Source: Phycisphaerales bacterium
GTDB taxonomy: Bacteria > Planctomycetota > Phycisphaerae > Tepidisphaerales > Tepidisphaeraceae
Direction of reading: 5' to 3'
Assembly: GCA_020847375.1 (NCBI GenBank)
Contig: JADLCB010000003.1
Location: 124,001 to 188,000 of the forward strand
DNA length: 64,000 bases
The notes beneath the pieces are model-generated. The model was not told the origin of the DNA. It worked only from the letters and a program-made list of their open reading frames with translations, and made no database searches. The position numbers were made by a program, and so were the translations under genes. Below, in pieces: positions 49,510 to 58,284 of this stretch. Positions within the stretch are counted from its first letter, which is position 1. Each line of letters starts with the position of its first letter.

Positions 49510-50289
49510 GTGGCCCAGAAAAAAACTGTCAAGACAATCGCTCGCCGTGTGAAAAAAACTGCCCCAATCACGAAAAAGGCAGCCACGCTCAAGACGGCCA
49601 AATCGACCAAGGTGGTTAAAAACCGCAGCGCCAAGAGCACGTCAAAAATTGCACCGGCGAATAAGACTTCAGCGGGTAAAATTTCCGTCGGTAAAACTTC
49701 AGCCGATACTCAAAAAACCCAGCCCGTGCTGCTCCGGGCAGCCAAGCCCAACAAGCTGACGGGCAAACCCGGTCGCAGCGCTGGTGCTGCGGCAGCGACA
49801 ACCGAACGAACCGGTCGAAAAAAATCGGCGGGCATTACGCGCCCAGCCGTTCATGCGGTTCATGTGCTCCCGACTCGGGTTAAAACCAGCGACGCGCCGC
49901 GCAAAAATCGGGCTGGTCTATCCCGCAAGGAGCTGGATAATTTTCACAACCTGCTGCTGCAGAAACGTCGCGATCTGGTTGGCGATATGAGTTCGATGGA
50001 ACGCGAGGCGTTGCGTTCGGGCAGTCAGAGCAATCTATCCACCCTGCCGGTACACATGGCCGATATGGGCACGGACAACTACGAGCAGGAGTTCACCCTG
50101 GGCCTGGTCGAAAAAGACCGAATCGTTTTGCGCGAAATTAATCAGGCGCTGGCTAAAATACAGGATGGAACCTACGGCCTGTGCGAAGGAACGGGTAAGC
50201 CCATCAGCAAAGCCCGCCTGGAAGCCAAACCGTGGGCGCGTTATTCGATTGAGTACACCCGCCTGATGGAAGAAGGCCGTGCCCACTGA
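49510..50289 (+). CDS. DksA/TraR-like protein with lysine-rich histone H1-like N-terminus
   Basis: A 259-residue protein with two parts. Residues 1 to about 130 are a Lys/Ala/Thr/Ser-rich, highly basic disordered arm like bacterial histone H1-type tails. Residues 135-259 are a DksA/TraR coiled coil and zinc-finger region (NLLLQKRRDLVGDMSSME, then DGTYGLCEGTGKPI). Only one of the four zinc cysteines remains: CxxC has become CEGT and the second CxxC pair is replaced by Tyr-containing sequence. The GTG start follows AAAGGAA at slightly long spacing. It may bind DNA or the RNA polymerase secondary channel; this is inference. lspA follows 152 bases downstream. Confidence 0.85.
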   Translation: MAQKKTVKTIARRVKKTAPITKKAATLKTAKSTKVVKNRSAKSTSKIAPANKTSAGKISVGKTSADTQKTQPVLLRAAKPNKLTGKPGRSAGAAAATTERTGRKKSAGITRPAVHAVHVLPTRVKTSDAPRKNRAGLSRKELDNFHNLLLQKRRDLVGDMSSMEREALRSGSQSNLSTLPVHMADMGTDNYEQEFTLGLVEKDRIVLREINQALAKIQDGTYGLCEGTGKPISKARLEAKPWARYSIEYTRLMEEGRAH

Positions 50290-50441
50290 TCGCGAAAATC
50301 TGCACCCGACGATTCGCGCCATCCCGCCAGCCAGTGGTGGTCATCCGGCAATCATCAGGGGCGCCAGCACTGGATGAAACAAAAAACAAACCCCGCGCCA
50401 CTTGGGCCTTTTGGTTTGCATTGTTATCGTGTGCGCTTTGA

Positions 50442-51035
50442 TTGATGAATAATTCCCCCCGCCCAGCCTTGCGCAGCCCTGCCGCCATCAGCCGATTTGT
50501 TCTGGCGGTGGTGTTGGGTATTGGGTTGGACCTGTTCACCAAGGCATGGGCCTTTGCTGCCTTGCAGGTGGAACTGAAACCCGCTGGCGGGCATCGCTGG
50601 GATGTGGTTTCATCGCAGACCTATCAGTTCATTCCCGGATTTCTGCATTTTCACGGTACGATCAACTACGGCGCCGTTTTCGGTCTTGGTCAGGGGAAGG
50701 TCTGGCTGTTTCTGATTGTTTCGGTTCTGGCCACCGTGTTTCTTGGCTATCTTTTTGCCATCAGTCAGCGGCGTCAATGGTTTTATCAGCTCGTGCTGGG
50801 CATTCTGCTGGCGGGCGTGCTGGGAAACATGTATGACCGGATCGTCCACGGGTATGTGCGCGACATGATCTATGCCCTGCCGCGCTGGGACATCTTTCCG
50901 TGGATTTTCAACGTGGCTGACTCGCTTTTGTGCATTGGTGTGGTGTTGATGCTGGTCTACACGATTTTTTCGCCGACGGCACCTGACGGCGCAGCCACAA
51001 CTCAAAATCACGATCGCAGCACCAACACGATATAA
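50442..51035 (+). CDS. lspA: Lipoprotein signal peptidase (signal peptidase II)
   Basis: Cleaves signal peptides of lipid-modified prolipoproteins in the inner membrane. The 197-residue protein has four hydrophobic segments. The aspartate dyad is D140 (GYVRDMI) and D159 (FNVADS), with the conserved GNMYDRI and NYGAVFG motifs. It is longer than usual owing to a loop around residues 43-62. ribD follows after ten bases. Confidence 0.95.
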   Translation: MMNNSPRPALRSPAAISRFVLAVVLGIGLDLFTKAWAFAALQVELKPAGGHRWDVVSSQTYQFIPGFLHFHGTINYGAVFGLGQGKVWLFLIVSVLATVFLGYLFAISQRRQWFYQLVLGILLAGVLGNMYDRIVHGYVRDMIYALPRWDIFPWIFNVADSLLCIGVVLMLVYTIFSPTAPDGAATTQNHDRSTNTI

Positions 51036-51045
51036 TATCCTGTCG

Positions 51046-52191
51046 ATGATCGCAGATGAGGCGTATCTTCAGCGCGCTATCGATCTTGCCATGCAAGGTC
51101 GGGGATCGGTTGAACCCAACCCGCTGGTGGGTTGTGTGATTGTTAAAAATGACCAGGTGATCGGCCAGGGGTATCACCAGCGTTTCGGGCAGACACATGC
51201 TGAACCCAACGCGCTGGCGTCATGCACCCAGGATCCACGCGGCGGTACAGCGTATGTGACACTGGAACCGTGTTGTCATCACAACAAAAAGACACCACCG
51301 TGTGCGCCGCGCCTGATTGAAGCGGGACTCAAACGGGTTGTCATCGGATGTATGGATCCCAACCCCGCGGTCAATGGCCGCGGCGCAGCCCTTCTGCGCA
51401 GTGCTGGTATTCAGGTCGATGCTCCTGTACTGGAAAATGAATGTCGTCAACTCATTGCGCCGTTCATCGCGTTCATGGTACACCAGCGGCCGTATGTCAC
51501 TTTGAAATGGGCGCAGAGTGCCGATGGCAAAGTGGCTGGGGCTGGTGGACGGGCGGTGCAGATCAGTGACGAAAAAAGCTGGCAGGCGGTTCATCGATTG
51601 CGCGCACGCTGCGACGGGATCATGATCGGTTCGGGGACGGCTCTGGGCGATGATCCGCTGCTGACACCGCGGCGCGTCAAACGCCTGCGCCCCAGGTTGC
51701 TGCGTATCGTGCTTGATTCGCATCTGCGACTCAGCCCATCATGCCGCCTGGCCAGCACGGTCGATATGGATCCGACCCTGGTCTTTTGTCAGCCTGATGC
51801 GGCTGAATCGGATCAGGCCAGACAGTTGCGCCATCTGGGCGTGGAAGTCATCGGTACAGAGGGGGGTGACGGTCAACTATCGCTTGGCCCGATCCTGACA
51901 CAATTGCGACAGCGCAATGTCATGCATCTGCTGGTTGAACCCGGGCCGACACTGGCGCGCGGATTTTTTTCCAGCGGGCTGGTGGATCGATTGTGGACGA
52001 TTCATTCGCCGATGGTGATCGACGAACCTGATGCGCCGACTGCAGCCGCCATCCCCGAAGATTTCGCGCTCACCGGCCAGATCATGCTGGGGGATGACCA
52101 GCTCTGCGAGCGACTTAACCCAGCCAGTCCGGTTTTCTTTTCACGCCAGCAATCGGCTGATTTTGTCCTGCTTTCCGGCCAACATCCGTAG
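51046..52191 (+). CDS. ribD: Bifunctional riboflavin deaminase/reductase
   Basis: Carries out the second and third steps of riboflavin synthesis from GTP. The N-terminal deaminase has zinc ligands H51 (HAEPN), C76 and C86 (EPCCHHNKKTPPC). The reductase domain starts with RPYVTLKWAQSADGK. The total of 381 residues fits the full-length family. No ribE, ribA or ribH is adjacent. It lies ten bases after lspA and converges with the HEAT-repeat gene. Confidence 0.95.
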   Translation: MIADEAYLQRAIDLAMQGRGSVEPNPLVGCVIVKNDQVIGQGYHQRFGQTHAEPNALASCTQDPRGGTAYVTLEPCCHHNKKTPPCAPRLIEAGLKRVVIGCMDPNPAVNGRGAALLRSAGIQVDAPVLENECRQLIAPFIAFMVHQRPYVTLKWAQSADGKVAGAGGRAVQISDEKSWQAVHRLRARCDGIMIGSGTALGDDPLLTPRRVKRLRPRLLRIVLDSHLRLSPSCRLASTVDMDPTLVFCQPDAAESDQARQLRHLGVEVIGTEGGDGQLSLGPILTQLRQRNVMHLLVEPGPTLARGFFSSGLVDRLWTIHSPMVIDEPDAPTAAAIPEDFALTGQIMLGDDQLCERLNPASPVFFSRQQSADFVLLSGQHP

Positions 52192-52238
52192 ACCCGCCTC
52201 ATCGCGTCAACGCAATCGCTTTCGCGTTTTCCCGCAAC

Positions 52239-54029
52239 TTACGGTTTGACATCCTGTATGGCGACATTGGGTTGCCAGGAGACGGCCGGCAGCGTGTAGC
52301 TCGTCGGTTCGCCCGTCATGCGCCAAAGTCCCCAGGCCGCAACCCAACCGATGCGCGCATCCCTATTTTGCTGGATCAGTTCCGGCAGCACCGGCAGCGC
52401 ATCGTTCAATTTCAATCGGACGATGGCTTTAACAGCTTCAAACTTGGTGGCGGGGGCATCAAACATACTGTTGTAGAGTCCATAAAGCAGTTGAAAGGTA
52501 GCCGCTGAATCAGCAGCAGTATCATTCTGACCCAGTTCGCCGAGCGCCCACGCCGCAGCCGAACGAGGCAAATAAGGCGTTGTCTCTCCCGATGCACGAA
52601 GTATTTGATGGGCTGACGGCAGGATGCGCTGATCGCCAAACCGACCGGCGGCAACAATCGCTTCGGCCGCAGCAGCACCCGCCAGCGAATCATCTTTCCC
52701 CTTCCCCGTAACTGCGTCAGCCCCACGGCGCACCAGATTAAAAATCGGATCGACTGCGCGCTTGTCGCCAATCAACCCCAGCGCCTTGGCTGTTTCAGCC
52801 GACACATCGCCATCAATCGCCTCGGTCGGCGTGGTGGCGGTCAGGATCACCAACTGCTTTTCCAATCCCGCGTTACTGCGATACACGCCCAGTAAATGCG
52901 AGCCATCCTGACGCCGACGGGCCAGCGGCGCGTCCAACAAAACCACCGCGCGGGCGATCACGGCATCGCGCATCGCCGGAGTCTCGGTTTGGCCAAGGGT
53001 GGCAAGGGCAGAATCATGGACCGGCAGATAAGGATCGGACAGAAGCTCCACCAGCCTGTCGATGAGGGCACTTGTCTGCACGGGGGCTGAACCGGCTGCT
53101 GCCACCTGGCGAACCGAAGGATCAGGGTCAGCCAGCATCTGCTGGCACGTGGCGCGGGCGTCATCAGCAGATAGGAGTAAACCCAGGGTTTGCAAAGCGG
53201 TGCGCCGAACGGCGGGATGATTACTCTTGAGCAGCGCCTGAACCTCCGCCAGTGACGCCTGGGCTTTTAACTGTCCCAGCGCCCGCAAGGCTGTCACCTG
53301 TTCATCAATTCCGCCGCGCAGTTGCTGAACCAGCACAGCGGTTTGTTCAGCTGCACCAATTCGGCCCAGCGCTTTGATCCCCTCGACGCGCAGCGCCGGT
53401 GGCAATGAAGGTAGCGCCGCAGCAATCGCCTGGGCCTGTTCTGCGGTTGAAGCATGCAATAACGCTGATCGCTGCACCGGATACGCCGGATCATTCAGCG
53501 CCCGCAGGATAATGGATGGATCAGATTTCTGGCCGGTAGTCAGAATCGCGTAAGCTGCCACCGCCTGAGCACGCACCAGCGGGTCAGAATCTTCAACCAG
53601 ACGCGCAACATCACCCGCCAGCTCGGCCTGGCCCAGCGTCGCGGCCGCCTGAGCTGCCGCCAGACGCAATTGCACGTTTTGATCGCTTAGCGCAGTACGG
53701 ATAAACGCCGCCGCTTCGTGCTGCTGGGTACTGGCCAGATCACGAATCAATTCCGCCCGACGGGTAAGCGAAACACCGGGTTGTTGCAGCGCCGCTCCCA
53801 GCAACTCGGCGGTGCGCGCGGTGGTTTCATTGCGACGCAATGGTTTGGGGATATGCAAATCCGGGCTTTGCCAGGGCGTAATAATCGCCTCCGGTGTCTG
53901 GGTGATCGACGGAACCTCCGCCGCAGGATCATCGGACAATGTCTGAGCTGAGGCGCAATCCATCAGCCCATAACCAAGAACCACCCCGACCAGCACCGAC
54001 ATCCATCGCATCTGCCTGAAATAAGCCAT
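52239..54029 (-). CDS. Secreted HEAT-repeat protein
   Basis: A 596-residue protein with a signal peptide (hydrophobic residues about 11-25, probable cut after ASA) and then helical HEAT repeats of the PBS-lyase type across almost the whole length, e.g. DPLVRAQAVAAYAIL, HPAVRRTALQTLGLLL, DPSVRQVAAAG and DPYLPVHDSALATLG. No enzymatic motif is visible. Such repeats mediate protein contacts, so a periplasmic scaffold role is possible. Confidence 0.85.
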   Translation of the reverse strand: MAYFRQMRWMSVLVGVVLGYGLMDCASAQTLSDDPAAEVPSITQTPEAIITPWQSPDLHIPKPLRRNETTARTAELLGAALQQPGVSLTRRAELIRDLASTQQHEAAAFIRTALSDQNVQLRLAAAQAAATLGQAELAGDVARLVEDSDPLVRAQAVAAYAILTTGQKSDPSIILRALNDPAYPVQRSALLHASTAEQAQAIAAALPSLPPALRVEGIKALGRIGAAEQTAVLVQQLRGGIDEQVTALRALGQLKAQASLAEVQALLKSNHPAVRRTALQTLGLLLSADDARATCQQMLADPDPSVRQVAAAGSAPVQTSALIDRLVELLSDPYLPVHDSALATLGQTETPAMRDAVIARAVVLLDAPLARRRQDGSHLLGVYRSNAGLEKQLVILTATTPTEAIDGDVSAETAKALGLIGDKRAVDPIFNLVRRGADAVTGKGKDDSLAGAAAAEAIVAAGRFGDQRILPSAHQILRASGETTPYLPRSAAAWALGELGQNDTAADSAATFQLLYGLYNSMFDAPATKFEAVKAIVRLKLNDALPVLPELIQQNRDARIGWVAAWGLWRMTGEPTSYTLPAVSWQPNVAIQDVKP

Positions 54030-54141
54030 GGATAAAGAGTAAACCGATGATCGATTATGGTCAAAAGATCAGCCTGATTTGATTGTTGAAAAAAATCCAA
54101 CTTCTGCGCGTTATTGCGCATTCCCAGAGGCAGACACGCGG

Positions 54142-55035
54142 TTAGACACCCAAAAATTTCGCGGCATTCTCACGGGCGATCTTGCTGAAGACACTCTGGC
54201 TGATCTTCCCTTCATCACGCCACCGCAGCAGCAGATCGCGGATCAACAAGGGTTGTTTGAACTGGCAGAGATCGGTTCCGAAAAAGAGACGATCCTGAAA
54301 TTCCTCCAGAAAGCGAGGCCCGTAGACCTCATCGCGGGTCAACGCGCCATAGCCATCAGAAAGCTCCCCGTATAGTTTCGGATATCGGCGCAGCAGTTTT
54401 GGGGCTGATCCTTCGCGCGTCACCGGCCCGGTCTGGGGCGGGAAATATCCCTGCCCGCCTTTGGGACGAAAAGGAGGCTTGCGCTGTCCGGGCGTATCAA
54501 GTTCGCCCACTTCCCCCCAGAACAGCGGTCCATGCGCCAGCACCACCAGATCGGGGAATCGTTGCAGCGTATGTTCCATTTGCGGCAGGCCGGGTTCGTC
54601 GAACAGACCGAAATCACCCCCGATTTGATCCGATCCATCAAAGGTCACTGGCATGCCCACTTCTTCAGCATGTTTGAAAAGGTTTTGCACCATGGGGTTT
54701 AGCACCGGCACGTTGAGCATGATCTCGCCGACGCCCTTGCAGCCCTTGTCCTTGTAATAACGCAACAGATCCCCCAGCGGCGCATCGACCGAATTCGTCA
54801 GCGCCCGAGGATCGATGTTGCACCACGGGATGAACCGATCGGGGTATTGTTCAGCCATGTCGAGAATATCTTCATTGGCCTGTGGAAGATATATCTCCGG
54901 GCTGACGATGGGCAGGAGCACGCCCTTTTCGATCCCGGCCTCATCATAGCGCTGCAGTACCTGCTCAGCCGTGCAGAACTGCACCACAAACGGAACGGGA
55001 CGACGGTACGCATGACAGTGGATGTCGATAAACAT
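54142..55035 (-). CDS. Amidohydrolase family 2 metal-dependent hydrolase
   Basis: A 297-residue TIM-barrel protein. The metal-binding HxH is in MFIDIHCHAYRRP, and later parts include MPVTFDGSDQ, VVLAHGPLFWGEV and the aspartate of FFGTDLCQF. The family decarboxylates or hydrolyses lactones and ring compounds; the substrate is unknown. ATG 55035 is chosen because the HxH motif follows directly. It lies 38 bases after the acetyltransferase gene and belongs to the same minus-strand group as the GT42 fusion. Confidence 0.88.
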   Translation of the reverse strand: MFIDIHCHAYRRPVPFVVQFCTAEQVLQRYDEAGIEKGVLLPIVSPEIYLPQANEDILDMAEQYPDRFIPWCNIDPRALTNSVDAPLGDLLRYYKDKGCKGVGEIMLNVPVLNPMVQNLFKHAEEVGMPVTFDGSDQIGGDFGLFDEPGLPQMEHTLQRFPDLVVLAHGPLFWGEVGELDTPGQRKPPFRPKGGQGYFPPQTGPVTREGSAPKLLRRYPKLYGELSDGYGALTRDEVYGPRFLEEFQDRLFFGTDLCQFKQPLLIRDLLLRWRDEGKISQSVFSKIARENAAKFLGV

Positions 55036-55073
55036 AGTTGAACTTTCCATTCCCGAAGGAGAATGCGCCAAGA

Positions 55074-55580
55074 CTACAGTTTGCGAAACATGTAATCCAA
55101 CCCCACCATCGTTTTGAAACCATGCGACTCATAAACCCGGCGTGCCGGAGCGTGCTGGGGGTTGTTCATGACAATCACCGCAGCATAGAGCATTCCTTCC
55201 TCGTTGAATTTCCGCATGACGAAATCCATCATCGCCGACCCCAGCTTTCGCCCCTGCTGTTCCGGTGCCAGCCCGTTGTACCCCACCGTTCCGATCAACC
55301 GCTCACGATCCAGCACATAAGAACAAAAGCCAATTATCTTTCCCGCTTCCACCGCCGTGTAGGCGCTGCATTGGGCAGCGGAGAGATAGCTCATGATCTC
55401 TTTGGCCTGCCAATGCCCCCACGATTTTCCACCAATAAGACCATACTGCGATTCCGTCAGGGCGTTGTTTCCACCGCCCCAGATCTGCCCGATAATTCGC
55501 GCCAGATCATCGGTGTCGTTCCGCGCATCAAACGGACGTAAAACAACCTCGCCGATATTTAATACATACGATTGTGCCAT
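55074..55580 (-). CDS. GNAT family N-acetyltransferase
   Basis: A 168-residue acetyltransferase. The acetyl-CoA region is GLAPEQQGRKLGSAMMDFV, and the C-terminal PARRVYESHGFKTM matches the GNAT pattern. It lies downstream of the GT42-like fusion gene after a 126-base gap, so transcription together is possible but not certain. The acyl acceptor is unknown. Confidence 0.85.
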   Translation of the reverse strand: MAQSYVLNIGEVVLRPFDARNDTDDLARIIGQIWGGGNNALTESQYGLIGGKSWGHWQAKEIMSYLSAAQCSAYTAVEAGKIIGFCSYVLDRERLIGTVGYNGLAPEQQGRKLGSAMMDFVMRKFNEEGMLYAAVIVMNNPQHAPARRVYESHGFKTMVGLDYMFRKL

Positions 55581-55706
55581 TGGTTACATCCTAACTTATC
55601 CGACAAGGATACCAAGCTTCAGCACCGATATCGAAAGGTTTTTCGATCCTGCGCACAGTTGCCCAGCAGAGCGGACGCCTGTTCCGGGCAATTGGCTGGC
55701 TGACTG

Positions 55707-56909
55707 TCAGCCCGATAGCGCAGCCTTGTCGAGCGCGCTCTGTAAAAACGGTGAAATCCGTACTCGCCCCTGGCTATATTGCTGGGCTTTGCGCAAATGT
55801 TCGATGTCGCATTGCTCGCTATGTTGCGCTGGCCATCGGGTCGGATTGGTGGCCGGAGAATCAACGTATGTTCGTCCGCTGGGGTGGCGATACAGGTCAA
55901 TGCCCGCCACGTCCACCTGTTTGCCCAGTGCAGCCGCCAGCAACACCATGAAGACGCCGCTGGTGGGGTATGGCCTGTTCGGATTGTGGGTGTACAGACC
56001 CGTGCGAATCAACAACGGTAAGATCGGCACGGGCCGGGGAAGATCGTACGCCGCAAACGCTGCTTCGCCCTGACGGTGCAGGTACATGTGCATCAAAAGC
56101 GGACGACGATCAGGCGGGGTCTGGTGGAACCGTTTGGCGGCGGCAGCCAGTTCGGTGGCACCATCACCGAACAACACTGCGACAGGTTCGCCGGCAAAGC
56201 TGTCGCGCTGGGCATAGGTGGGATCAACCACCATGACGTTGGATTGAGGCAGCGCCCTGGCCCAGGGTTCAACAGCGCTGGGGCCGCGGCCCAGCACCGT
56301 CAGTTGATCCGTACGCGCAAACCAATCGCGCAGAACATCGCATGGATCAGCAGCGCTGCTGGCTGATTCGTACAGCGGCAGTTTTTGTGACGGATTGTCG
56401 TGCCAGCGATCCAGATAGCCGTGCTGCCAGCGCGGGTCTTTGCGAATGTCGTGGGGCGGGGAGATGGAGTGGTACGGCTTGCCTTTTTTACGAATTTCCC
56501 ACCAGCACTGACCCGTATGATTATGTTCGTGTCCCACCACCTCAAACCCCGCCCGATCCAGCAGCGGCACGGTCCAGCCCATGCAGTGGTCGCAATAATC
56601 CTCATCCGCATTCAGATCATTCTTGATCAAAAAACCTTTGCTGGGACATTCCCACATATCGCAGCGCAGAACATTCCTGCCTTCATCGACCACCCATTGC
56701 CAGCCACACTTCTCATCCTCGCCGGTCTTGACCCAGCAGTTGTACAAACCGCGCAGACCTTCCTTTTCAGCGGCGCGTTTGTAATGCTCCTGCGAATCAC
56801 CACCAATGGCTTGATCCCACAGTTGATGAACGGCCTCCTGGCCGAACCGGCGGCGAACATAATGAAACGTCCACTCGTAATGGCCGCAAAAATCGTGGCA
56901 TCCAAGCAT
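55707..56909 (-). CDS. Fusion of a four-cysteine ATC-hydrolase-like domain and a GT42 sialyltransferase-like domain
   Basis: A 400-residue protein with two parts. Residues 1 to about 145 carry Cys88-x17-Cys106-x2-Cys109-x25-Cys135 in a fold that resembles the L-2-amino-thiazoline-4-carboxylate hydrolase family. Residues about 200-390 match the pattern of GT42 sialyltransferases such as CstII: GRGPS (207-211), PTSGVFMVLLAAALG, AGIDLYRHPSG (335-345), and HSEQCDIEHL with a candidate catalytic His363. The asparagine of the usual GNGPS is arginine here. ATG 56909 overlaps the previous stop (TAATG) and has GAAGG upstream. Substrate unknown; no CMP-sialate synthetase is nearby. Confidence 0.75.
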   Translation of the reverse strand: MLGCHDFCGHYEWTFHYVRRRFGQEAVHQLWDQAIGGDSQEHYKRAAEKEGLRGLYNCWVKTGEDEKCGWQWVVDEGRNVLRCDMWECPSKGFLIKNDLNADEDYCDHCMGWTVPLLDRAGFEVVGHEHNHTGQCWWEIRKKGKPYHSISPPHDIRKDPRWQHGYLDRWHDNPSQKLPLYESASSAADPCDVLRDWFARTDQLTVLGRGPSAVEPWARALPQSNVMVVDPTYAQRDSFAGEPVAVLFGDGATELAAAAKRFHQTPPDRRPLLMHMYLHRQGEAAFAAYDLPRPVPILPLLIRTGLYTHNPNRPYPTSGVFMVLLAAALGKQVDVAGIDLYRHPSGRTYVDSPATNPTRWPAQHSEQCDIEHLRKAQQYSQGRVRISPFLQSALDKAALSG

Positions 56910-57343
56910 TAGCGTTTCCCTTCTTTCACCGTCAGTTTGGTGAATACCTGCCGACATGATCCCATTCCACCGGTGCGCTCAAATTTATATCCGGCATCTT
57001 CCGCCATTGCCCCGCAGATGTGGTCGCAATGCTCGCAGAAATAGGGCACGATCTCGCGGCCATTATCACGCAGGTGCTTGATGGATGGACAGACTCGAAT
57101 CTCCAGCGTGGCGCTGGTCTGGTCGAAACTCGTCTCCACGTCGGCGTGGGGTTCCTTCTGGAAATAGGCTTTCCAGTCTTCGGCGATGGACGCCGGGCCG
57201 TTTTCCCGCCAGTTGTCAGACCGCTGGCGATAATACTCATGCCCCAGTTTTCGCCAATAATCCACCAGCACACCCTTGCCATAGGTGTCATGCAGGTAGC
57301 GGAACATCGAGTTGATCGCGAAATAAAAGTCTGGTGCAGACAT
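56909..57343 (-). CDS. Four-cysteine protein, ATC-hydrolase-like, paralogue of the fusion N-terminus
   Basis: A 144-residue soluble protein. Its cysteines (Cys85, Cys103, Cys106, Cys130, with an extra Cys110) have the same C-x17-C-x2-C spacing as the N-terminal part of the following fusion protein. Segments such as CPSIKHL and YFCEHCDH parallel CPSKGFL and DYCDHCMG there. It is resembling the thiazoline carboxylate hydrolase family, but a metal- or cofactor-binding role is equally possible. Its stop codon overlaps the start of the fusion gene, suggesting that the two products act together. Confidence 0.75.
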   Translation of the reverse strand: MSAPDFYFAINSMFRYLHDTYGKGVLVDYWRKLGHEYYRQRSDNWRENGPASIAEDWKAYFQKEPHADVETSFDQTSATLEIRVCPSIKHLRDNGREIVPYFCEHCDHICGAMAEDAGYKFERTGGMGSCRQVFTKLTVKEGKR

Positions 57344-57377
57344 AACGCATCTCTCACGTTTTGATCACGCCATTTTC

Positions 57378-58271
57378 TCACCGATCAATCAGAAGTTTCA
57401 CGATCGGTTCCTTGCGCAGTTGTTCACGCTGAGTCTCGGTAAGTGCCTTGTGGGGTTGCGGCGCATAATTGCCGGGCAGCCCGCGGAAATTCATGACGGC
57501 TGTAAATGACGGAAGGAGCATATGCCGGATCAGGGTTTGTTTGAGCAGGCTCAGGTTCTGCTGGTGCCTGGCCGCTCCCGCCCAGTCTCCTCTGGCGGCA
57601 CACTGACCGATGCCGCTGACCCATTCGGGGGCCATGGTGAACATGCCGTCAAGCTGCTCAAAAAACCCATGGCGAATGGTCAAGTCCATCAAGTCCGGCT
57701 GGGCGATGATGACCCGCATGGACAATCCGTGATGATGCAGCGTATCGATCAACTGGCGCGTATAGGTCAATTCATCGGAAACCTTGATCCCCTTGATGTT
57801 GGGGTGTTTGGCCAGCTCCAGTACGGTGGGCATTTCGATCTTGGATCGCGTCAGGATCGGCAGGTCATACAGATAAAGCGGCGCCTTGGAGACATCGGCC
57901 AGGGCACGATAATAATCGAGCAATTCCGGTTGTGTGAATCGGACGAAATAAGGGGCCAACACCACCACGCCATCAACTTTGTACCGGTTGATGAGCTGAA
58001 TGCGGTCGCGCGTTCGGGCAAAACTGGCATCCCCGGCACCGATCATCAACTCCACCTGCTTACCGGCGCACCAGGCAACGCTGCGCTCGACCAGTTTCTG
58101 ATACGTCTGGTCGCTCAAAAGCTGCATCATGCCCATCGTTCCCGCGATGAGATAGGCCTTGATCCCGTTGTTGAACTGATCGGCGAACTGGGCATCCAGA
58201 CCTTGCTCATGAAGCTGTTCATCCGCCGTCAGCGGGGTTCCCATGGCTGTGATGAAATATCCTTGCGACAT
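57378..58271 (-). CDS. DapA/NanA-type lyase (dihydrodipicolinate synthase family)
   Basis: A 297-residue TIM-barrel Schiff-base aldolase or dehydratase. The Schiff-base lysine is K163 (IKGIKVSDE) and the catalytic tyrosine is Y135 in LYLYDLP. The first family motif reads AGTMGM instead of GTTGE, so it is not a typical DapA. The start at 58271 has AAGGAAC upstream and lies 13 bases after the regulator stop. The family includes N-acetylneuraminate lyase and keto-deoxy sugar acid aldolases; which one is open. Only 34 bases separate it from the four-cysteine protein gene. Confidence 0.88.
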   Translation of the reverse strand: MSQGYFITAMGTPLTADEQLHEQGLDAQFADQFNNGIKAYLIAGTMGMMQLLSDQTYQKLVERSVAWCAGKQVELMIGAGDASFARTRDRIQLINRYKVDGVVVLAPYFVRFTQPELLDYYRALADVSKAPLYLYDLPILTRSKIEMPTVLELAKHPNIKGIKVSDELTYTRQLIDTLHHHGLSMRVIIAQPDLMDLTIRHGFFEQLDGMFTMAPEWVSGIGQCAARGDWAGAARHQQNLSLLKQTLIRHMLLPSFTAVMNFRGLPGNYAPQPHKALTETQREQLRKEPIVKLLIDR

Positions 58272-58284
58272 AACGTACCGTTCC

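Noticed and set aside
50375-50425. Inverted repeat CAAACC/GGTTTG between the DksA-like gene and lspA
   Set aside because: Its T tract faces the minus strand, where no gene ends, and the loop is long.
55630-55712. Two small palindromes (ATCGAAA/TTTCGAT and GGCTGAC-T-GTCAGCC) after the GT42 fusion gene
   Set aside because: Neither is followed by a T tract on the minus strand, so they were not called terminators; one overlaps the stop codon.
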